A stretch of DNA of 64,000 nt, from positions 171,594 through 235,593 of the IMG/VR virus record IMGVR_UViG_3300026518_000006; one strand, written 5' to 3'. A model generated the notes under the pieces. It made no database searches. It saw only the letters and a list, made by a program, of their open reading frames with translations, and was not told where the DNA came from. The stretch comes from a virus. Below are positions 16,710 to 24,610 of the stretch, one piece after another; within the stretch, counting starts at the first letter, position 1, and the number at the start of each line of letters is the position of its first letter. The translations under genes and the position numbers were made by a program.

Positions 16710-17267
16710 TTATACAGTTACAGTTTTATAGTACTCTAAGATTCGCCCGCAATCACCACATCTATATTGTGCTTTTTTCTTTTGTACTTTGTTGTGTCTA
16801 ATTGTTGATAGATGCTTCATAGCTTCACAGTCGCATTCATAGAGGTGGATTTGTTTTTTCTTTTGTACTTGTTTTGTTATTGTAGCTCTTTTTAATGCTT
16901 CAGAATTGTTAAATGCTGTAGTGGTTGATTTTCCGTTAGTTCCCAAAATTCTACAAACAGCTTTGAACTCTTTTCCGTGTGGTTGTACTCTTCGATGATT
17001 GTCATATCCTGTAGGAAACCTTTTGTTCACAATAATGTGAGCCAATTCGTGAAGCACAACTTCTTTAATGTAAAGGTCGGCATTTTCTTCAAGCAGAAGA
17101 GGGTTCAGTCTCATAGTGATTTTGTTGTTATACACTACTTTTCCCAAAGCATTTTGAGTTGAAAGGTCATATTTTACATCAAATTCACCAATATCGACAT
17201 CATAAATAAGGTTTGCTCTGTTTCTAACATACTTGATGGCTTCTTGTACTTTGTTTTTGTAATCCAT
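16710..17267 (-). CDS. SprT-like zinc metalloprotease
   Basis: The product has 185 residues. HELAH at about 73-77 sits in 'VLHELAHIIVNKRFP', with a further His in 'RRVQPHGKEFKAVCRILG', as in the SprT/Spartan protease fold. The C-terminus is a zinc ribbon with 'CDCEAMKHLS' and 'YRCGDCGRIL'. Spartan proteins cut DNA-bound proteins; phage copies may process DNA-protein crosslinks or host proteins. The gene is in the early minus-strand operon starting at the promoter at 17624. Confidence 0.8.
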   Translation of the reverse strand: MDYKNKVQEAIKYVRNRANLIYDVDIGEFDVKYDLSTQNALGKVVYNNKITMRLNPLLLEENADLYIKEVVLHELAHIIVNKRFPTGYDNHRRVQPHGKEFKAVCRILGTNGKSTTTAFNNSEALKRATITKQVQKKKQIHLYECDCEAMKHLSTIRHNKVQKKKAQYRCGDCGRILEYYKTVTV

Positions 17268-17276
17268 TACTTTTCC

Positions 17277-17594
17277 TTAATCAATTTGTATAATTGGGCT
17301 CATTATAGCCTCTTCACGCTCGACATCAATATCATAATCACATTCACCCGACAAAATTTCTTCTTTATTAATAGAAACTCTCCATTTTTTACTTTCAACT
17401 TCAACTTCCATAATGTCATCAGAATCTTTATCAATATAAATGGCATAAGTAACGATTGGAATATTGGTATTCAAGTCAACTGAAACTGTGCCGAAATCGA
17501 TATTGTCGATGTCTTCTAAAGTTTCTCTGTCAAACCCGTATTCAACAAGAGCTTCCAAAGCCTCTTTTGGTAACTGTGGTATTTGTTGTTTCAT
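17277..17594 (-). CDS. Acidic early protein, unknown
   Basis: The ATG at 17594 follows the standard early leader (AAAGGATTGAAA); an in-frame TTG two codons earlier is part of that leader. The product has 105 residues, acidic, with 'EALVEYGFDRETLEDIDNID'. First gene behind the promoter at 17624. Family not recognised. Confidence 0.6.
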   Translation of the reverse strand: MKQQIPQLPKEALEALVEYGFDRETLEDIDNIDFGTVSVDLNTNIPIVTYAIYIDKDSDDIMEVEVESKKWRVSINKEEILSGECDYDIDVEREEAIMSPIIQID

Positions 17595-17623
17595 TTTCAA
17601 TCCTTTATCTCTTTTTATACCCT

Positions 17624-17652
17624 ATTATACAATAATCTTTAGAAGAAGTCAA
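17624..17652 (-). promoter_or_regulatory. Early sigma-70 promoter, family copy 2
   Basis: Minus-strand TTGACT-N17-TATAAT, 30 bases before the ATG at 17594. No GATTTTACTTTT palindrome stands upstream here; instead a short direct repeat AGTACTTAAATAA occurs at the end of the preceding gene. Confidence 0.85.
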
Positions 17653-17690
17653 GTGGTTTTGAGAGATTTTTGTGTACTTAAATAAAGTAC

Positions 17691-18299
17691 TTAAATAAAA
17701 TACTGAGGAAAGTGTTCTTTACCGAACTCAATATATTTTTGTTTAATGTCTTTGTCTAACTCTACATTAGGGTAATAATATTTGTTTTCAAATGAAGTTA
17801 TTTGGTTATTATAACAATAGAATTTGCCCTCAATATCAGGACAGTATTTAAATGAAGTTATTTGATTATCACTACAATTAATATCACCTTTAATATCAGG
17901 ACAGTATTTAAATGAGGTTATCTCGTTATAACTACAATAAAAATAACCACCAATATCAGGACAATACTTGAATGAGGTTATTTTGTTTCCCCTACAATTA
18001 AAATCCCCCTTAATATCAGGACAATACTCAAAGGAAGTTATTTGATTTCCACTACAATAAAAATCACCCTTAATATCAGGACAAAACTTAAATGAGGTTA
18101 TCTCGTTATAGACACAACTAAAGTCACCCTTAACATCAGGACAGTATTCAAATGAAGTTATTTTGTTATAACTACAATCAAAATTACCCTCAACTCTTTT
18201 ATAACAACCCTCTAATGAAGTCAATCCTTTTTCAGAGACATCAAGGTCTCCATAATAGACTTCATTTGATTTGTCTCCGTAGAGGTCTTTGAATGTCAT
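17691..18299 (-). CDS. Repeat protein of the 'ITSFxYCPDIKGDFxC' type, with FPQYFI tag
   Basis: The 202 residues are made of seven 20-residue repeats with consensus N-x-ITSF-x-YCPDIKGDF-x-C-S, a leucine-rich-repeat-like solenoid with one conserved Cys pair per turn. It opens with 'LYGDKSNEVYYGDLDVSEKG' and ends HFPQYFI, matching the C-terminal tag set. A shorter paralogue lies at 46094 with nearly the same ends. Similar repeats occur in many phage proteins of unknown function. It has its own early promoter at 18319. Confidence 0.75.
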   Translation of the reverse strand: MTFKDLYGDKSNEVYYGDLDVSEKGLTSLEGCYKRVEGNFDCSYNKITSFEYCPDVKGDFSCVYNEITSFKFCPDIKGDFYCSGNQITSFEYCPDIKGDFNCRGNKITSFKYCPDIGGYFYCSYNEITSFKYCPDIKGDINCSDNQITSFKYCPDIEGKFYCYNNQITSFENKYYYPNVELDKDIKQKYIEFGKEHFPQYFI

Positions 18300-18318
18300 T
18301 TGAGTCCTTTTTTATCTT

Positions 18319-18347
18319 ATTATACAATAATCTTTAGTAGAAGTCAA
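18319..18347 (-). promoter_or_regulatory. Early sigma-70 promoter, family copy 3
   Basis: Minus-strand TTGACT-N17-TATAAT, overlapping the stop of the upstream gene (18344) and 20 bases before the ATG at 18299. No palindromic terminator separates it from the upstream gene. Confidence 0.8.
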
Positions 18348-18796
18348 GGCATAAAAACCTCTATAGCAATCGTAGTGAAATATTTTACTTCATTAAGTGC
18401 TTCTTTTTCAGTAATATCAGCACCTATCCACTTTCCCTTATCATCATACAGTCCATATAAAGCTTTTCTATATGCTTCTTTATCTGTCATTCCTGCAAAA
18501 TCAAAGTAATATTTTCCATTATAGATATTAAAAAAATTAAAAACTTTGTTATAAAAGTCCTTGTTTTTAACAATAGGAACCTGAAAACCTTTTTCTTTTG
18601 CCATTTCAACAGCTACACTTTTATAATGGTTGAGAATTTCAGGGTACAAGTCTTTAAGCCCTTTCAGTAAGAAAAAAATCTCATAAACAGAGCGGTTTTT
18701 AAGTTCTTCTGCTGTTTTCTCAGCAAGCACCTCATCATTATTATCAACTGATTTTTTGATATTCTGATAAAACTTTTTTATTTCTTTTACTGTCAT
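18344..18796 (-). CDS. Unknown early protein
   Basis: The product has 150 residues, helical N-terminal half ('IKKFYQNIKKSVDNNDEVLA') and an aromatic C-terminal half ('FFNIYNGKYYFDFAGMTDKE'). Part of the minus-strand early operon from 19643. No family recognised. Confidence 0.6.
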   Translation of the reverse strand: MTVKEIKKFYQNIKKSVDNNDEVLAEKTAEELKNRSVYEIFFLLKGLKDLYPEILNHYKSVAVEMAKEKGFQVPIVKNKDFYNKVFNFFNIYNGKYYFDFAGMTDKEAYRKALYGLYDDKGKWIGADITEKEALNEVKYFTTIAIEVFMP

Positions 18797-18799
18797 AAT

Positions 18800-18962
18800 T
18801 TACCTTTCTATTTTGACTTTATTGATTGGATATTCATCACCAAACTTTCCTTGAAGTTCATCAGTGTTACACACAACAACTTTGCTTGTACAGTATCTCA
18901 CTTTATAAACATTTCCGCCTACTTTTAGTGTACCTTTTGTTTTATTAAAAAGTTCCTTTCAT
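18800..18962 (-). pseudogene. Short unknown gene with one-base frameshift near its start
   Basis: After an ATG that overlaps the stop of the upstream gene (GTGATGA), the frame closes after five codons. Dropping one A from ATGAAAGG gives MKELFNKTKGTLKVGGNVYK and a continuous 53-residue protein ending KVKIER before the next gene. Either a homopolymer error or a broken gene. Confidence 0.45.
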
Positions 18963-19612
18963 CACTTCTTCCCCATTTTTTCTTCTACTTCTTTATACTT
19001 ATTCTCCACATTAACCAACTCCATCTCTGCTTTAGAAAGCTCATATTCATACTTGTGCATAGAGTTTTTCAAAAGGTTTCTTGTCAATGACAACTCTTCG
19101 CCCATTGTATTCAATAATTCCAACTCAACCTTTGCTTTTTCGACATTTTCCTTTTTGAGCCTAACCACATTCTTTTTAATACTAAGCTCTTTTTCAAAAG
19201 GGTTCTCGTTTTTATTGACTTTCTCAATCAAATCCTTTGTCATTTCACTCACATCAGCTTTACCCTTAATACCATTAAAGCCTGTACTATAATTAGCTCT
19301 TGTGGTTACTTTGTTATATCTCTTTTTCTGATTGATTTTTGCCTCGACTCTTTTTTGGTTGATTAGGTAGAAATCGATATAGATTTCTTGAAGTATCTGT
19401 GAATTCGAAACAAAAGCGTTGTTTTTTGGTTTTCCGTTATCGTCATAATAGTCGTTACAGCCATATATCGAAACTCTATCAACAATAGGACTTGTTTTTT
19501 CGTTATAGTCGCTAATACCAACAATCTCCATAACTTCATCAACTTTTACTTTAAGATTTGGTCTATCTTTAACAAACTCTTTCAAACTTTTTAGGTCAGT
19601 TACTTGTACCAT
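18962..19612 (-). CDS. Coiled-coil early protein
   Basis: The ATG at 19612 follows the standard early leader, and the promoter at 19643 lies upstream; a longer in-frame reading would begin inside the -10 box and is rejected. The product has 216 residues. The C-terminal 100 are highly charged heptads ('KKNVVRLKKENVEKAKVELE'). No known family. Confidence 0.65.
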   Translation of the reverse strand: MVQVTDLKSLKEFVKDRPNLKVKVDEVMEIVGISDYNEKTSPIVDRVSIYGCNDYYDDNGKPKNNAFVSNSQILQEIYIDFYLINQKRVEAKINQKKRYNKVTTRANYSTGFNGIKGKADVSEMTKDLIEKVNKNENPFEKELSIKKNVVRLKKENVEKAKVELELLNTMGEELSLTRNLLKNSMHKYEYELSKAEMELVNVENKYKEVEEKMGKK

Positions 19613-19642
19613 TTTCAATCCTTTTCTCTTTAAATATACTGT

Positions 19643-19671
19643 ATTATACAATAATCTTTAATAGAAGTCAA
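19643..19671 (-). promoter_or_regulatory. Early sigma-70 promoter, family copy 4
   Basis: Minus-strand TTGACT-N17-TATAAT, 31 bases before the ATG at 19612, preceded by the palindromic terminator at 19704. Confidence 0.85.
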
Positions 19672-19703
19672 GTGGTTTTGAGGACTTTTTGATGACTTTT
19701 AAA

Positions 19704-19730
19704 GATTTTACTTTTCAAAAAAGTAAAATC
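19704..19730. terminator. Palindromic terminator, family copy 3
   Basis: Perfect GATTTTACTTTT / AAAAGTAAAATC with loop CAA, directly upstream of the early promoter at 19643 and downstream of the late gene ending at 19761. Confidence 0.7.
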
Positions 19731-19760
19731 TCTTGAAGAGATTAGGAGATAAGAAGACGA

Positions 19761-20057
19761 TTAAAAATCATCTTCTTCTTTAGGAAGTTCTTGACTTGGT
19801 AGAACCTGAAAACCAACGGTGTCTTGTGTGCCATCGCCATTGCTGTCGAATTTTCTAAGGTTTAATTTATAAACATTAGACCCTATCACAATATCATAAG
19901 ATTTCATATTGACTCCATCGCCTGTCATATTTTCAATATGCTTGAAAACAAATTTATCGCCATATTTTCCTTTAAGCCAACCCTCTGCATCTTCAACTGC
20001 TTTAGAAAGATTAAACTCTTCACTTTCTTTTAGTTTCTTGTAATTTTTAAATTTCAT
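19761..20057 (-). CDS. Late protein, unknown
   Basis: I place the start at the ATG at 20057 (MKFKNYKKLKESEEF) with AGGAAAT ahead of it. The opening resembles the 'MKxFKxYLxE' start seen on many T4-like structural or internal proteins. The product has 98 residues with 'DAEGWLKGKYGDKFVFKHIE'. Its late box is at 20083, and it forms a single-gene unit. Confidence 0.6.
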   Translation of the reverse strand: MKFKNYKKLKESEEFNLSKAVEDAEGWLKGKYGDKFVFKHIENMTGDGVNMKSYDIVIGSNVYKLNLRKFDSNGDGTQDTVGFQVLPSQELPKEEDDF

Positions 20058-20082
20058 AATATTTCCTATTATCACTTTTTGC

Positions 20083-20090
20083 TATTTATA
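20083..20090 (-). promoter_or_regulatory. T4-type late promoter (minus strand)
   Basis: TATAAATA on the minus strand, 26 bases before the ATG at 20057, overlapping the end of the aminotransferase gene region. Confidence 0.65.
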
Positions 20091-20714
20091 TTAGAAGCAG
20101 TTTAAGTTTCTTAAATCAGGATAGTCTTTCCAAGAGCCAAATTTTTTTGGTATATTGTGAATCTGATTTAACAACATAATACCTTTAGAGGCTTCATCAG
20201 GACTCATATTCATATGAAACCCACAAATAAGTTCGCTATTTGTGGTCACTTCATCAACAGAATTTAAATATCTACTTCTACCATCATAAGACAGCTTCTT
20301 TAGTACTTCATAAGCATTTTTGTCATCAAGCAGAATAGCCCCGCCTTTGCCTATATTAAGACGCTTTTTCTGATGAAAAGAAAGACACATCATAGACCCA
20401 CCAATATACATATTTTCATCAAAATAAACAGCGCTGTCTATAATGTTGGCAAATACATAATAAAATCTTTCCCATTTATCATTATTAAATGAAACACTAC
20501 CAAAGAAATTCTTAATAGTCATAGGAACGCTCATATATGTGTGGGGTGTAATTTCGATATTCAGTGAGAGGTTTTCATATTTCTGTTTGTACCACAAAGA
20601 AAGAAATATTGCATTAGTACATCTATCTGTTAAGACTATATAAGGGGCACCCGTATATTCTTTTAGACGAGCTTCAAAAATATCTAAAAAGCAGTCGTTG
20701 TTTGTTATCATCAT
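20091..20714 (-). CDS. Short DegT/DnrJ/EryC1-type sugar aminotransferase
   Basis: The product has 207 residues, about half of a full DegT enzyme. The N-terminus 'YTGAPYIVLTDRCTNAIFLSL' and the segment 'MCLSFHQKKRLNIGKGGAIL' fit the family; the latter holds the Lys that binds pyridoxal phosphate. 'DGRSRY' and 'FHMNMSPDEASKGIMLLNQI' also fit. The C-terminal small domain is absent, so it is either a reduced enzyme or a partial gene. It overlaps the PIG-L deacetylase gene by 4 bases, so both probably act on the same amino sugar. Confidence 0.75.
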   Translation of the reverse strand: MMITNNDCFLDIFEARLKEYTGAPYIVLTDRCTNAIFLSLWYKQKYENLSLNIEITPHTYMSVPMTIKNFFGSVSFNNDKWERFYYVFANIIDSAVYFDENMYIGGSMMCLSFHQKKRLNIGKGGAILLDDKNAYEVLKKLSYDGRSRYLNSVDEVTTNSELICGFHMNMSPDEASKGIMLLNQIHNIPKKFGSWKDYPDLRNLNCF

Positions 20715-21343
20715 AAAGTGTTATCCAAAGTTCTAATGACTTCAAAAGATTCGGCATATTTCATTCCGCATTGTAATCCTCTATACTCTGCGTAAATCAA
20801 AATACCGCTAATACTTCTAGGGTCAGGGTATCGGTTTATTTCATCTTTATAGCACTCCATTGCGCTTATTTTTTTATCGATATGGTTGTGTATGTTCACA
20901 AAATGAGTAGGATTAAATGGTGATGGTTGTAAATTAGACCCCATCACTTCATAAGCAAATATTTTTTCTACAAAATATTTATTAGGTCGTGTTGCTACCA
21001 TTGTAGCTTCATACGCAATTTTATGGTCTTGATTTAAGTCATTTTTAGAGTGGGTGTACAGAATATTAGGAGACACAATATCTATAATATCCGCAATAAC
21101 ATCCGCAATTTTTGATTGCGGAACAGTTTCAAAATGTTGAGCTTCAAACTTTCCAAATAGAATGTTATTCCGACAAACACCCAATTCATTCACAGCACTG
21201 TAAATATGATTTAGGTCTGTTATTCTTCCTGTACTCAAATACAAAATAAAAACATCATCTTGGTTTTCGATATGTTTTGCGATAGTTCCACCACACCCAA
21301 GAACTTCGTCATCAGGGTGAGAAGCTATAAATAGAACATTCAT
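20711..21343 (-). CDS. PIG-L/LmbE-family N-acetylglucosamine deacetylase
   Basis: The product has 210 residues. 'FIASHPDDEVLGCGGTIAKH' carries the zinc-binding H-P-D-D-E motif, and 'ILYTHSKNDLNQDHKIAYEA' the second D-x-N-x-D-H motif. Family members remove acetyl or acyl groups from N-acetylated amino sugars. Coupled to the aminotransferase gene downstream; together they point to amino-sugar metabolism for a glycan or a DNA or virion modification. Confidence 0.85.
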   Translation of the reverse strand: MNVLFIASHPDDEVLGCGGTIAKHIENQDDVFILYLSTGRITDLNHIYSAVNELGVCRNNILFGKFEAQHFETVPQSKIADVIADIIDIVSPNILYTHSKNDLNQDHKIAYEATMVATRPNKYFVEKIFAYEVMGSNLQPSPFNPTHFVNIHNHIDKKISAMECYKDEINRYPDPRSISGILIYAEYRGLQCGMKYAESFEVIRTLDNTL

Positions 21344-21435
21344 TTAACCCCCGTTTCGGTAGGTTCATATTCTTCTGATTTACCACAAAGACCAAAAACA
21401 CCACACAAAACATTAACTCTAAACCAAGACCACAT
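21340..21435 (-). CDS. 31-residue protein upstream of the deacetylase
   Basis: An ATG at 21435 (AAAAGGATTATTG ahead) opens MWSWFRVNVLCGVFGLCGKS and closes with a TGA that overlaps the deacetylase ATG (ATGA). The first 18 residues are hydrophobic with two Cys, possibly a membrane peptide. Good ribosome binding site and tight coupling support it. Confidence 0.45.
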   Translation of the reverse strand: MWSWFRVNVLCGVFGLCGKSEEYEPTETGVK

Positions 21436-21459
21436 CAATAATCCTTTTTCTTTTGAAAT

Positions 21460-21660
21460 CTATTCACATTCCTCATCGGTTGGAATTGTACCACCGAGAT
21501 TGGACAACTTTTTCATTGCATCTGCCAATTTTGCTTCTTCTCTTGCGATTTTATCATCAAACATCTTTTTTCGTTTGACTTTTAGTTTGTTGATTTTTCT
21601 TTTAATACCAACAACAACACCTTGTTGTTTGACGATTTTAACACTGTCTACGATACCCAT
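21460..21660 (-). CDS. Small late basic coiled-coil protein
   Basis: The product has 66 residues: 'VGIKRKINKLKVKRKKMFDD' then 'REEAKLADAMKKLSNLGG'. Strongly basic, helical. It has its own late box at 21679, so a virion or assembly role is likely; not recognised. Confidence 0.55.
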   Translation of the reverse strand: MGIVDSVKIVKQQGVVVGIKRKINKLKVKRKKMFDDKIAREEAKLADAMKKLSNLGGTIPTDEECE

Positions 21661-21678
21661 AATTATACCTTTTTGGTA

Positions 21679-21686
21679 TATTTATA
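21679..21686 (-). promoter_or_regulatory. T4-type late promoter (minus strand)
   Basis: TATAAATA on the minus strand, 19 bases before the ATG at 21660. Confidence 0.6.
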
Positions 21687-21688
21687 GG

Positions 21689-22021
21689 TTAATCTCTAAC
21701 ATCTTTCACACGGAGTCCATCAACTCTGTCTTCTGGTACCATTAAGTATTTTTCATCACCCTCGCTTCTAATCATTTCCAAATCAAAAGACGCTTGAGGG
21801 GCAAAAAATACTTGTTGACCAATCTCAAATTTTTTACAGTCAGGTCCTTTGCTTACGATGATGCCTGTGGATGGTCTGTCTGTTACGACTGATGGTTTTG
21901 ACGCTGTTATGATTATCCCTGAAGGGCTCTCTTTTTTTGTCATATCGGGTTTGTTTTTAACCACTAATAAATTGTCTTGTGGAGCAAACTCATACCACTC
22001 TAAATAACCTGTTTCAGTCAT
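21689..22021 (-). CDS. GroES-like co-chaperonin (T4 gp31-like)
   Basis: The product has 110 residues. 'EFAPQDNLLVVKNK' resembles the GroES first strand, 'ESPSGIII' stands where GroES has its mobile-loop hydrophobic tripeptide, and 'STGIIVSKGPDCKKFEIGQQVFFAP' matches the central G-x-V...G...V barrel core. T4 gp31 replaces GroES so that GroEL can fold the large capsid protein. Assigned by pattern. Confidence 0.65.
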   Translation of the reverse strand: MTETGYLEWYEFAPQDNLLVVKNKPDMTKKESPSGIIITASKPSVVTDRPSTGIIVSKGPDCKKFEIGQQVFFAPQASFDLEMIRSEGDEKYLMVPEDRVDGLRVKDVRD

Positions 22022-22088
22022 ATAATTTCCTTTTTATATAATTTGTATAGCAGTATAATAAAAAATGTTTAAATTGGTCTTAAACAAT

Positions 22089-22529
22089 TTATATAAATCT
22101 CTCAGGATTGTCTTTCGAGTTCCAAATATCTCTAAGGTGCCAAAATTCAAGTGCGCTTATATAAGGAGTGCCTGCACTTGTTTTCCCGTACATTATAAGC
22201 TCTGAAGTTTCTTTTAAGTCTTTAAATGGAACATCGAAATATACATCAGTTATTATACCCTCATCATAAATTAAAAACGGCATTTTCGGAACAAAAGCTT
22301 TAGGAATATACTCATCTGTTTCTACCCTAATACCACTCTGCCCTTCAATATTACCGTAGCTTTTATCTATAGCTATATATTTTTCTTCATCCAAAAGGTC
22401 GTTTAATGTCAAAAGCTGAGCCTTATACACTATTCCCTTTTCTTTTACTAATTTCATTAAAGTATTATAGGTGGTTATATCTTGTAAGACAGAACTACCG
22501 TCTAATAAATTAGTAATTGTCTCTAACAT
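22089..22529 (-). CDS. Unknown protein with C-terminal tag NPERFI
   Basis: The product has 146 residues, mixed fold ('SVLQDITTYNTLMKLVKEKG'), ending KDNPERFI, one of the shared C-terminal signatures. It starts within the stop of the 47-residue gene upstream. No family recognised. Confidence 0.6.
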   Translation of the reverse strand: MLETITNLLDGSSVLQDITTYNTLMKLVKEKGIVYKAQLLTLNDLLDEEKYIAIDKSYGNIEGQSGIRVETDEYIPKAFVPKMPFLIYDEGIITDVYFDVPFKDLKETSELIMYGKTSAGTPYISALEFWHLRDIWNSKDNPERFI

Positions 22530-22666
22530 CCCACTAAATCCAAATCATCTTCTATTTTAGTCACATCGTTTCTACCATCAATAGTCCATATAGTATGTTC
22601 TTGTATTTTTAACAACAACTCTTTTAGTTCACTAATTTCATTGGCTTTGTTAATTTTGTTTTCCAT
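22523..22666 (-). CDS. 47-residue helical protein
   Basis: Starts MENKINKANEISELKELLLK at 22666 behind AAAGGATTTTGA and ends DDLDLVGC, overlapping the start of the next gene (ATGTTAG). Short amphipathic helix plus acidic tail. Supported by ribosome binding site and coupling only. Confidence 0.5.
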   Translation of the reverse strand: MENKINKANEISELKELLLKIQEHTIWTIDGRNDVTKIEDDLDLVGC

Positions 22667-22723
22667 TCAAAATCCTTTTGTTTTTTTTTTTTTAATTATA
22701 GTGCAAATAACTTTAAAAGTATA

Positions 22724-22981
22724 TTATATGATGTATTCAGGATATTTTTCTTCAATTACCCTATTTGTAATGCCTCTTTGATTTAATTCTAAGTTGATTA
22801 CAGTCTTTTCTATGTCCCCAATTAATTTACTGTTTCTTCTTTTTAACAACTCTTCTATGGTCATATCACCAATTTTAGTTTCCTCGTTTGTAGTGGTATT
22901 AGTGACTGAAGCCTTAATCACACCTTCTGAAAGTTTATTTAAATCTAAGCCTAAATGGTCTCTATTAACGTTATGGTTCAT
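22724..22981 (-). CDS. Small protein with C-terminal tag YPEYII
   Basis: The product has 85 residues. 'GDMTIEELLKRRNSKLIGDI' is helical; the end is EEKYPEYII. It overlaps the next upstream gene by 4 bases. Function unknown; a clear member of the C-terminal tag set. Confidence 0.65.
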   Translation of the reverse strand: MNHNVNRDHLGLDLNKLSEGVIKASVTNTTTNEETKIGDMTIEELLKRRNSKLIGDIEKTVINLELNQRGITNRVIEEKYPEYII

Positions 22982-23208
22982 ATAAAATACTCCATATATT
23001 TTTCTTTTATTTCTTTTTCATTTAAACCCAATCTTTCTTTTAAGATGTTTAGTGTAGCTGTGTGTTTGATTGTTTTTGGTTTTGCTGTAGCAAAAGCTTT
23101 CAATATTTCGTGCACATCTTCACTATTAAAGCGATTAAATAACGCTCGTAATCTTTTATCATATTTATTGTTATATCCCAAAATTTTTTTCATAAGCCAT
23201 AATAACAT
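22978..23208 (-). CDS. Small protein with C-terminal tag YMEYFI
   Basis: The product has 76 residues, basic and helical ('NKYDKRLRALFNRFNSEDVH'), ending KEKYMEYFI. Coupled by ATGA overlap to the tagged gene downstream, so tagged proteins occur in adjacent pairs. Confidence 0.65.
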   Translation of the reverse strand: MLLWLMKKILGYNNKYDKRLRALFNRFNSEDVHEILKAFATAKPKTIKHTATLNILKERLGLNEKEIKEKYMEYFI

Positions 23209-23244
23209 AAAAATTATTATAAATAGATAAAGATTTTATAAATC

Positions 23245-23252
23245 TATAAATA
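23245..23252 (+). promoter_or_regulatory. T4-type late promoter TATAAATA
   Basis: A perfect late box lies 26 bases before the ATG at 23278; CCTAAAGGAA is the ribosome binding site. Confidence 0.75.
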
Positions 23253-23277
23253 AAATAAAACTCCTAAAGGAATATTA

Positions 23278-23925
23278 ATGCCAGCAAGATTTAAAGTAAG
23301 AAGAGGAAATACCCCACCACCTGTAGAAACAGCCACACAACAAGGACTAATTGATTATGAACTTGGTTATGATACTGCGTCTAATCAACTGTATATCAAT
23401 AATGCAGGAACTGTAATGACACTCGATTCTGCGGATTCCGACACTGTAGGTGGAATAGACCCTTCTTCGTTTGTTAGAAATGACGATGGAGACCAATATA
23501 TTGATGGGAACCTTACACTTAATGGTGAATTAATAGCTATTGCTCAGAAGGCTAGATATGCCGATATTGCTGAATATTATGAAACTGATAAGACTTATTC
23601 AGCAGGGGATGTTGTTATGGTTGGTGTTGAGAGCGAAGCCACTTTAGCCGATGGTTCAAGCCCTATTATGGGGGTATGTTCTACTAATCCCGCTTATCTT
23701 ATGAATATTGACATTGAAGCTGAACACTTTGCTCCTGTTGCCTTAAAGGGTCGTGTTCCTGTAAAAATAACAGGTTCAGCGGAAAGAGGGGATTATATTG
23801 TTGTAGATGTTGATAATATTGGAAAAGGAAAAGCTGTAAAAAGCCTTGATGGAATTGATAGAGAAAGATTGTATATAGGCGTATGTATTACAGCAGGAGA
23901 GGATGTTTGTGAAGTCAAGATTTAA
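23278..23925 (+). CDS. Virion fibre or decoration protein
   Basis: The product has 215 residues. It starts 'MPARFKVRRGNTPPPVETAT', then 'YDTASNQLYINNAG' (fibre N-terminal type), 'DSDTVGGIDPSSFVR' (a repeat common in myovirus fibres) and 'AQKARYADIAEYYETDKTYSAGDVV', 'MGVCSTNPAYLMN' typical of tail-fibre C-terminal domains of marine T4-like phages. A single-gene late unit. Its exact place on the virion cannot be told. Confidence 0.7.
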   Translation: MPARFKVRRGNTPPPVETATQQGLIDYELGYDTASNQLYINNAGTVMTLDSADSDTVGGIDPSSFVRNDDGDQYIDGNLTLNGELIAIAQKARYADIAEYYETDKTYSAGDVVMVGVESEATLADGSSPIMGVCSTNPAYLMNIDIEAEHFAPVALKGRVPVKITGSAERGDYIVVDVDNIGKGKAVKSLDGIDRERLYIGVCITAGEDVCEVKI

Positions 23926-23940
23926 TTCTTGACTTCAAGC

Positions 23941-24219
23941 TTACCATACCTCTACCGTTATTTTTTTGGAGACGAGTTTGTTTCCGAATTTTTCTTTATA
24001 CAGACGATAGGCTATTGAACTACCATTCAGCCTCATAGCGACTTTGCTCACTCTGTCTGTATGAATAATTTCTGTTTTTGCACCAACAGTCTTTTGGAGG
24101 TTAAAGGCACTATCTCTCATATCACAAAAATATACATCCAAATCCACACCCTCTGTATCAACTATTTTCTCGTTTTGGTTTATTACAGGTTTTATTACAG
24201 GTTTTATTACAGGTTTCAT
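23941..24219 (-). CDS. Small early protein with N-terminal KPVI repeats
   Basis: The product has 92 residues. It begins with three KPVI repeats encoded by a 12-bp tandem repeat (24182-24215). The rest ('SKVAMRLNGSSIAYRLYKEK') is unassigned. It overlaps the upstream gene by 4 bases. Confidence 0.55.
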   Translation of the reverse strand: MKPVIKPVIKPVINQNEKIVDTEGVDLDVYFCDMRDSAFNLQKTVGAKTEIIHTDRVSKVAMRLNGSSIAYRLYKEKFGNKLVSKKITVEVW

Positions 24220-24401
24220 CTCTTGTCCTTTATCTCTATTTTGAAGTTTTTGTTGTCAGGAGATAGCATAAGTCCGTAGGTACCATATAGAGATTGAGTG
24301 AGTTTATCTACTTCACACATCGCTTTGTGCTCTTTTCCATTTCTTTCAAAAGTTATATATGCCCTTTGAGACTTTATCTCATTGATGTTTCGTCTTTTCA
24401 T
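24216..24401 (-). CDS. Small early protein, unknown
   Basis: The product has 61 residues, basic ('MKRRNINEIKSQRAYITFER'). First gene behind the early promoter at 24430, with the standard AAAGGATTGAAATG leader. Family unknown. Confidence 0.6.
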   Translation of the reverse strand: MKRRNINEIKSQRAYITFERNGKEHKAMCEVDKLTQSLYGTYGLMLSPDNKNFKIEIKDKR

Positions 24402-24429
24402 TTCAATCCTTTATCTCTTTTTATACCTG

Positions 24430-24458
24430 ATTATACAATAATCTTTAATAGAAGTCAA
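24430..24458 (-). promoter_or_regulatory. Early sigma-70 promoter, family copy 5
   Basis: Minus-strand TTGACT-N17-TATAAT, 29 bases before the ATG at 24401, with the palindromic terminator at 24490 upstream. Confidence 0.85.
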
Positions 24459-24489
24459 GTGTTTTGAGAGATTTTTGAGTAGTTTTGAA

Positions 24490-24516
24490 GATTTTATTTT
24501 TCAAAAAAGTAAAATA
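24490..24516. terminator. Palindromic terminator, family copy 4 (imperfect)
   Basis: GATTTTATTTTTC...AAAAAGTAAAAT, one mismatch relative to the perfect copies, between divergent units. Confidence 0.55.
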
Positions 24517-24610
24517 TTTGAAAGAGGTTTAAAACAAGACAAATTAAGTCTTATTTAAGACAGTATTAATTTTTTATAAGTATAATGCGTAAAATTACAA
24601 AAGGAACACT

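Noticed and set aside
19613-19651. Longer N-termini for the genes behind early promoters (for example at 19651 and 46014)
   Set aside because: These extensions would start inside the -10 or spacer of the promoter and so cannot be on the transcript.
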